From: Symbiodinium natans
Lineage: Eukaryota; Sar; Dinophyceae; Suessiales; Symbiodiniaceae
Reading direction: 5' to 3'
Assembly: GCA_905221605.1 (NCBI GenBank)
Contig: CAJNDS010001380.1
Coordinates: 77,001-141,000 of the forward strand
DNA length: 64,000 bases
This document shows positions 51,201 to 60,200 of this stretch, piece by piece. The translations under genes were made by a program, and so were the position numbers. The notes under the pieces were generated by a model. That model had not been told where the DNA came from. It did not search any database and saw only the letters and a list, made by a program, of their open reading frames with translations. The stretch's first letter is position 1, and each line of letters starts with the position of its first letter.

Positions 51201-54200
51201 CTATATACCCTGTAAGGGATTCTAGAGGGTACTGGACCTCGTTCCCTCATTCCCTACCAAGAACAAGAAAGTCGAAGGGCTGAGGCTTCGGAGATCTTGG
51301 CGAGTTCGGTTCTTCACGGGCCTCGATGCTTGGATGTAGTTGCGCCTGAAAGACCCAGGGTCTGGCGTTTACACATTTAGGGCCTAGTGTAGGGTTTAGG
51401 GTTTTAGGGTTCAGGGTTTAGTTTACGGTTTCTTCGGCCCACCACACCCCCCCCCCCCCCCCCCCACCCCCCCCCCCCCACCCCCCCCCCCACCCCCCCC
51501 CCCCCCCCCACCCCCCCACCCCCCCCCCCCCCCCCCCCCCCCCCCAAAGTGGACTCATGTCCTTATTTTTTGTTGGGGCGTCCCTAAGCCCTATCGAAAG
51601 CCTAAATCCTGAGCACATACAATCCACTGAACAAAAAGCTCTTAACCCTAAACCCTAGACCCTAAGCCCTTGGCCCTAAGCCCCAAGCCCCAAGCCCTAA
51701 ACCTTACACCCTAAACCCTGAGCCCTTAGCCCTAAGCCCTAAGCCCTAATCCTAAAGCTAAACTAAACCCTTTGTACCTCCAGCTCTGAGGCCGAGCTCC
51801 ACATGTTGCAATGATAATTCTGGGTTTGGCCCGAGCCTGAAAACAGAGAGACGCATCCTTCCAGTCAGTAGCCTGGGCGTGGGGTTTAGGGTTTAGGGTC
51901 TAGGGTTTAGGTTTTAGGGTCTAGGGTTCAATTAGGGTTTAGGATTGTTTAGGATTTAGGGTTTAGGGTTCTGATAGGTTCACTAGAACAAGGTCCCAAG
52001 ACCCCAAAACACTCAAGCCCTACACCCTCAAACCCTCAACCCTAAACCCTAAGCCCCCCACACCCTAAACCCCCCACCCCTAACCCCTTACCCCAAATCC
52101 CGAAACCCTAAACCCTAAACCCTAAACCCTAAACCCTAAACCCTAAACCCTAAACCCTAAACCCTAAACCCTAAACCCTAAACCCTAAACCCTATGCCTT
52201 CCTTTGCTTCCCCGTGGAGCGAACCCAAGGCTGGCTCCGTGATGCACGCGTCGCTTGGTTACATCTTGCCGGGGGGGGGGGGGGGGGGGGGCGGTTAGGG
52301 TATTTAGGGTTTAGGGTTTAGGGTTTAGGGTTTAGGGTTTAGGGATGCCCAGTGCAGTGGCGTTCTCTTTCCGTTTTTTGGTTAGGACCCCTTGTCAACT
52401 TTTACTTGTTCTTGGGATGCTGGGGAGCCGAGTGGGAGAGTCGAAGGTCTTGAGCTATAGTGCTTCTAGGGTGTAAGGTTTAGGGTTTAGGGTTGTGGGT
52501 GTTGAGGGGTTGGTTTTGTGTGTTGAGGGGTTACGACTTAGGATGTCGGAAGAGCAGGGCCTGAATGCATGAGCTGCGGCCGAACGTTAAACCCTCAAAC
52601 CTGAACCCCGGAATATATGGTCACTTCTCTCAAAATGTCGTCCCTTTTGGGGACCTTATTATAAAGTGGCCCCTCTTATTTCGGGCACCCAAAAAGGCAC
52701 CCCAATTTAGAGAAGTGACCATAGCTATATATGATATATGTAAATGTGTATGCATATATATATATATGTGTATATATCCCCAAACCCTTTATGTATATAT
52801 CTATTTCATTTGTTTCATAAGTGTCCGGGGCCGCCCCGCCAAGACTCACCATCATGAAGTTTCCCAAAACTCTACACCCTAAACCCTGAATCCTAAACCC
52901 TGAATCCTGAATCCAGAGCCCTAAACCCTAAACCCTAAATCCTAAATCCTTTGGCTACAAGCGCAAGGCTAAAGAAGACCAATGCACTGGAGAAAAACGT
53001 TTTCGGCGTCTACCTCTCTGAGGCAGTCCGAGAGAGTGGTGGCAGATCCCCCCCCAAGTTTACGTGTTTTTTGGGTGTTTAGGGTTTACTGTAGGGTTTG
53101 GGGTTTAGGATTTAGTTTGTAAACCCCAAACCCTAGACCCCAAACCCGAAACCCCAAACCCCAAAACCATCCAAAACCTAAACCCCAAGCCGTAAACTCT
53201 AAACCCTAAACCCCTAAACCCTAAACCCTAGACCCCAGACCCCAGACCCCGAACTCAAAAGGAACCTTGGACTCCAGGACACGCACCGCAGCGGCAGTAT
53301 CTCCTTCGGAGGCATCGAGCGCGCCCACATCGCGCCGCCGCCGGGCTGGGGTTTAGGGTTTAGGGTTTAGGGTTTAGGGTTTAGGGTTTAGGGTTTAGGG
53401 TTTAGGGTTTAGGGTTTAGGGTTTAGGGTTTAGGGTTTAGGGTTCAGGATTTAGGGTTTAGGGTTTAGGGTTCGGGGTTTAGGGTTTAGGGTTTGGGGTT
53501 TGGGGTTTAGGGTTGAAGGGTTTAGGCTGTAGGGTGTATGGGATTTATGGCTTTGGGTTAGGACTTATGTTCCCTTCAGATGGTCCCATGCCTTCCTGAA
53601 AGGGTACTGCAAGGGCTCCCGAATGTGGCTCATTTTTTGTTAGGGTTTGGGGGTTTAGGGTTTAGGGTTTAGGGTCTAGGGTTTAGGGTTTAGGCTAAGG
53701 GGGCCCTTGTAGCTAGTTCTTCGGAATTGTGTTTTCGTTGGGGCTCAGCGGCATGGCCTGGGGGGTTGTTCTCCAAAATCAGAAGTCGTTTTTGGTGCCC
53801 TAATGAGCTAAGCCATACGGAAAGTTTGAAAATACAGAACCCTAAACCCTAAGTTCTAAACCCTAACCCCTCGCCGCTAAATCAAGAAGGCAAAGTTTGG
53901 AGCAAGCAGGCCCCATGTCGCCTGAACCCTGAAACATCTGGAGCCTACTTGATTAGGGTGAAGGTTGGAGGCTCAAGTAAATCCCAAACTCTGAGGGTAG
54001 CCATTGGCCCTTCATAAAATTAAGGTCCCTAGCCTCCTATACAGGGTTCTGAGGTATGGGCCCCTAATTTGTCTGGGGTATAGAAGGGGTACCCTTCGAA
54101 GGGCCCCAGACGAAGGGACCATGTAACTACCTGTAGACAAACCTAAAGCCTATGCCCTAAACCCCCAGGGCCCCTAAACCAAGAACCCTAAACCCTAAAC

Positions 54201-57200
54201 CCTAAACCCTACACCCTAAACCCCAAACCCCTAACCCCTAACCCGAACCTTATCCTGGCAGCTCACTGGTACCCTCTACCCCCTTTTTGGGCTTCCCGTT
54301 TCCCTTATGAAGGTAACCAACCCCCAAACATGGGTGCCCTTATTGTAATACGGTTGCTGGGCTACCAAAGTTAGTACCCTAAACCCTAAACCCTAAACCC
54401 TAAACCCTAAACCCTAAACCCTAAACCCTAAACCCTAAAGGGTTTGGAGTAGTCTTTGGGACCATGAGCTGGATTTATGGTTTTGCCTAGGAAGAGCCCG
54501 CTGACGTGGCACAAGATCCAGAACGACCAGGCCGTAGCTTGCTGGTTCTTCGGTCGGGTTTAGGGTTTAGGGTTTAGAGTTTAGGGTTTAGGGGAATTCG
54601 GGATACCCCTCCGTAACATCCCCTCAAAGAGCTCGTTAAGTCAAGAGTTTTCGGGTCTAGAGTTTAGGGTTTTCGGGTTTAGTCTGTAGATTTGCGGGAT
54701 GTATAAAGGTAGTTCCCCGACGTTCCTACTAAGAGCTCAGTAAGGACACAAGGAGCCTGAGACCCCTAGACTAAGTCCGACTTGTGGAGATGCCAAACCC
54801 TAAACCCGAGGTTTAAGGCTTGGGGTTTAGGGTTGAGGGTCAAGGGTTTAGGGTTTAGGATAAAACCCGAAGCCCTAAACCCCAAACCCCAAACCCTGTT
54901 CGGTTCCTGGACACTGCGATGTTTTCTCGGAGGTTTCCCCAAAAAAGGGCGGGCCACGGGTGAAGTAGATGCTGGCTTGAGCTTTAGAGCAGTCTGCAGC
55001 GACTTTCCTGCCCACGTACATAGTATTGCATCAGGACCCTTCGGTCATGGGTTCCCGTACTATCCTCTCCATGCTACCCCCCTAGGTTCCCCCCTTACAT
55101 GGTCTCAATTCGGCTTATGATAAATAGCCTTAATCATGGGGGAACCTAGGGGGGGTTGTATACTTAGAAGCTGAGTGAGTACACTTTACACTTTTTGGGA
55201 TACTGTAATCCCCTATAGAACTGAAAGAGCGGGTAGCCCTAAACCCTAAACCCTAAACCCTAAACCCCAAACCCTAAACCCTACACCCTAAACCCTAAAC
55301 CCTAAACCCTCGACTGGACCCACTGCGGTGCGGCTAGGAGTGGACGCTGGCCATGAAGGACATCCTTGTCGACGGCAAGCCGCTCCATGCACCGCGGACT
55401 CAGAGCATTGGTGCTTGTGGGTTTAGGGTTCAGGGTTTAGGGTTTAGGGTTCAGGGTTTTGGGTTTAGGGTGTAGGGTTCAGGGTTTAGGGTTTAGGGTG
55501 TAGGGTTCAGGGTTTAGGGTTTAGGGTGTAGGGTTTAGGGTTTGAGGTTTAGGGTTTATGGGTTGGGGTTTCATATCGCGTACAGAAGGAAGCGGGTACT
55601 CCACGAGTGTGGCTGCAAGAGAGAAGCCTTGGGATGTTTCCCCTTATACTAACAGTCCTTCATGGGGATTCCAATAGGGGGCACTATAGTCCCTATTAAG
55701 GACTGTTAGTATAATTAAGGGGGAACATCCCAAGAGAAGCCCCTAGCTCGAGCTTCAGGGTGTGAATTCAAGAGGTTTAGGGTATAGGGTATAGGGTTTA
55801 GGGTTTAGGGGTAGCTCTCAGCCCATAGGCAATCCTCCCCTTACAGCCCCAAGCCATAGAATCCCTAAACACCAAAACTAATCCCCAATAAGCCCTAAAG
55901 CCCTAGCAAGCACCCTCAGAATTCAGCATTGAGGGTCCGTTTCTGGTCGTCCTAAACCCTAAACCCTAAACCCTAAACCTTAAACCCTAAACCCTAAACC
56001 CTAAACCCTTGCAGTTTCAGTAGAAAGCCGCTGAGCTGAGCGCTTCCGAGATTTGCGACGACCGGCCGGATGGCACCTGCCCTGCCGTGGTCGACACAGG
56101 CAGCTCACTGATCACTGGGCCTTCCGGCGGCTTGGCATGTCCGGGGTCTTCAAGAACGCACGAACTTCAGGGTAGGGTAGGGTTCAGGGTTTAGGAATCA
56201 GGGTTTAGGATTTAGGGTTCAGGGTTTAGGGTTTAGGGCTTGGGGACGGGCGCTTTCCGAATGTCATAGCAAGTAAACAAGCTACTCTCTGTTCTCTTGG
56301 GCTTCGGGGGTCTCCCTAGCAACACGACATGAAGCTTCCCGCCCTTGCTTGGGCAAGTGCCGAATCCTAGAACCCTTCACCCACATTAAACCAACCCTAA
56401 ACCCTGAACCCTAAACCAAAAAGCAAAACCCTAAATAAAAACTAGACGCTAAATCCCTAACCCTAAACCCTCAACCCTAAACCCTAAGCCCTAAACCCTA
56501 CACCCTAAACCCCGTTTAGGCACGGCAACCCTTAGGGTGAGAAGGAAGCAGAAGTTTCGCTTTTGGTGGCGGTGGTACGGGTCCTGGGCTGTTGGTGGCG
56601 CTTATTACACGGCTTTGGTTTAGGGTTCAGGGTTTAGGGTTATGGGTTTTGGGTTTAGGGTTTAGGGTTATGGATGGTTTAGGGTTTAGGGTTTAGGGTT
56701 ATGGATGGTTTAGGGTTTAGGGTTTAGGGTTCTGGATGGTTTAGGGGTTTAGGGGTTTAGGGGTTTAGGGGTTTAGGGGTTTAGGGGTTTAGGGGTTTAG
56801 GGGTTTAGGGGTTTAGGGGTTTAGTTGGGGTTTTGGGCGGACCCCAACATAGCGCCTCACTTTTGCCAGCTGCAGGTGAGGTGGAGAAGCTGCAGCTTGG
56901 CTCTGGGTGCAGTTTGTCTTGTCTCTAAAGTTAAAACCATGGGTTTTTTTAGCGTGGTGCCTAACCCTTGCTTATAGGGATCCGAAGTATGGGCCCCCAT
57001 TCTATTTATCTATCCATCTATCTATCTATCTATATATATATATATACATACATATATATAGAAATACATATGCTATATATATATATACATTGTGTATAAG
57101 GGTTTTCGAACAAGGGACCCAATTCAGGGCCCATACTTCGGATCCCCTATTGTCACAGCAAGCGTGAGCTGCCGCAGAATGTCCCATAAACCCAAATCCT

Positions 57201-60200
57201 AAGGACCATGTGCCTATATAGTATATACTTGGGCCCTAAAGCCCTCAAGCGCTAAACCCTCAACCCTAAACATTTATGGGAACCCCTAGCAGGCCCAAGT
57301 ATATATTATACAGGTACATGGATCCTTAGAGTAAACCCCAAAATCTCCATCTTGGGTCAACTCACCCTGGAGCCCGAAAACAGAAGTTCATTTTGTTTTT
57401 GGAGCCTCCCTAACCCTAAACCCTAAACCCCAAACCCCAAACCCCAAACCCTAAACCCCAAACCCTAAACCCTAAACCCGATAAACCCTAACACAAGGCC
57501 ATGCCAAAGCGGCCTCGGGCTGATCCAGCGAGGCCCGTGGCTCTCAAGACCCCGCCGCAAGCGACACCTGGGAAGGAGGATCCCAAGGACCTAGATCTTC
57601 CAAAACCCCTTAAATTAGGAATATACCCAAATTTATACTAAGGATCCTTATTGTGAATTAAGGAATATACCCTAATTTATACTAAGAATCCTTATTATGA
57701 ATTAAGGTATATACCTTAATTATGGGGTTTTGGAAAATCTGGGGACTGGCGGGAAAAAGTACCATGGCCCTTCGGAGCCGATCCGACTGATAGCGCCTCC
57801 GAGACAGCGGCGGCATCGTGTGCGTCGCGTGCCGCCAGATCTTCACTACAGCTACTCGGGGTTTAGGGGTTAAGGGTTAAGGGTTTAGGGTTTAGGGTTT
57901 AGGGTTTAGGGTTTAGGGTTTATTTTAGGGTATAGGGTATAGGGTTTAGGGTTCAGGGTTCAGGGGGCCAAGCATGGCGACATGGAGGGCGGCCCCGACA
58001 AGCCACACAAGCAGAGGCTTGGGGGGGGAGGGGGCGCAGAGCCACCAAGGGGGCCTCTTTGGTCTGTCGTGGGTTTAGGGTTTAGGGTTTAGGGTTTAGG
58101 GTTTAGGGTTTAGGGTTTAGGGTTTAGGGTTTAGGGTTTAGGTGTGGCTCATTGCGTGCCCAAGCCTCAGGCACTGTAGCCCTAAACCCTAAACACCCAA
58201 ACCCGACCCGAAACCCTCGAATCCCAAGCCACGGGACAGAAGGGGTTTAGGAGGGTTTTGGGCTCAGGCTTTTCGAGTGCAGGGTGTCCGGAAACAGGGG
58301 TGAATTGCAAGCAGATCCCAGACCGAGTCTCACTGCTACCTGTGTCCCCAGTTATAAGTCTACTTATAGCCTACTTGGGGAACTTAATTACGGGGCTTAT
58401 AAGTACGGCTTACGGTTTAGGGTTTAGGATTTAGGGTTTAGGGTTGTAGGTTATAGGGCTATGGGGTTATAGTTGAGGTGATAAGTCCCCTGAACCTCCA
58501 AGTGGACCGAGGCTCAACAACGTGAGGCTGAAGGACGACTGCAGCAATCTCGCAGCTCGGGCTTCGAAGGGCTTTGTGGAGGGTTCAGAGATGGCTTAGG
58601 TTTAGGGTTTAGGGTTTAGGGTTTAGGGTTTAGGGTTTAGGGTTCAGGGTTTAGGGTTTAGGGTTTAGGGTTTAGGGTTTAGGGTTAGGGTTTTACGGTT
58701 CAGGGTTTCGGGTTTGGGGTTCAAGGTTTATTTCTCCCAAACCCTAAACCCTAAACCCTGTTGTCTCAAGGGTGTCGGCGTCTGGGTTCACAGGATGGAT
58801 GCCGGCACTTTCACCTGCTTGTCATGTTTGGGGGGAGGGGGTATGGGGGGGGGGGCCCTTTGTGGTTAAGAGGATGATATGTTAAATGTAATCCTCCATC
58901 ATTTGTTCAGTGGCATGGAATGGGCCTTTGATCCCACTACCGGACCTTCTATAGTCCTTTTCTACCGAAGTAGCCCCAACATAGCCCTCATAAATGATCG
59001 CATATAGCCCCTATGGTCCCTTGGTTGGCTTCTCTTGCGTCCCTACAATGCTTCTTTGCAAGGGTCCCACCCCCCCTCCCCACCCCCCCCTCCCCACCCC
59101 TCCCCACCCCCCCCTCCCCACCCCTCCCCACCCCCCCCTCTCCACCCCCCTCCCCCCAACCCCGTCCCCTCGATCCTAAGCCCTAACTAAACCCCACCCC
59201 GAAACCCTGAACACCTTAGGCCCCCTAACCCCTAAGCACAAGGCCCCAACCCCTAAACACCCCAAACCCTAAGTCCTCAACCACGAATCCTAAACAAAAC
59301 CTAAACCCCAAACCCGAAACCCTAAACCCTAAACCCTAAACCCTACTGTGCACCTAAGATATCCAGGCACGTGGCCCGGCACCCCGCAGATCCGAGGCAA
59401 AGCTGCCCACGGTCAGCATCCGCCTTGCGGACAAGGATGGCGCTCCTCTCGGCCAAGGGTTAGGGTTAGGGTTTAGGGTTTAGGGTTTAAGGTTCAGGGT
59501 TCAGGGTTTAGGGTTTAGGGTTTAGAGTTTAGGGTTTAGGGTTTAGGGTTTAGGGCCCTTTTCAGTAGGGTCTTGGGACATTTTACATTTTCCGTTTTAG
59601 GGTTCGAGGGGATCCTCTTCAGGAATATTTTTAAGATGATCTTAAGAGCCATGTCAACCCTACCTGTTTAGTAGGGTTTAGGGTTTAGTGTTTAGGGTTT
59701 AGGGTTGAGGGTTGAGGGTTCTGGGGCTCTAGGGTTCTAGGCTTCTAGGCTTCTAGGGGTTCTAGGGTTCTGAGATTCTGGGATTCTAGGGGTTCTAGGG
59801 TCTGGTTCCAGTAGCGCAAAGAGTCTAGCTGTGTTAGGGTTTGCGGTTTTGGTAGGATTTAGGGTTTAGGGTTTAGGGTTTACTTTTTATTATAGACTTT
59901 ACAGCAAGGAAAACATGCACGCCCTTGATTTTGAGAAAGGGAGGCAAGGACCGTCCTCCCTAAACCCCCAAACCCCCAAACCCCAAACCCCAAACCCCAA
60001 ACCCCAAACCCCAAACCCCAAACCCCAAACCCCAAACCCCAAACCCCAAACCCCAAACCCTAAACCCTAAACCCTAAACCCCAAACCCTGAACCCTGAAC
60101 CCTAAACCCCAAACCCTAAACCCCAAACCCTAAACCCTAAACCCCAAACCCTAAACCCTAAACCTGTGATTGAAGGCCTCCTAAAGGGACCTTCAGCCCC

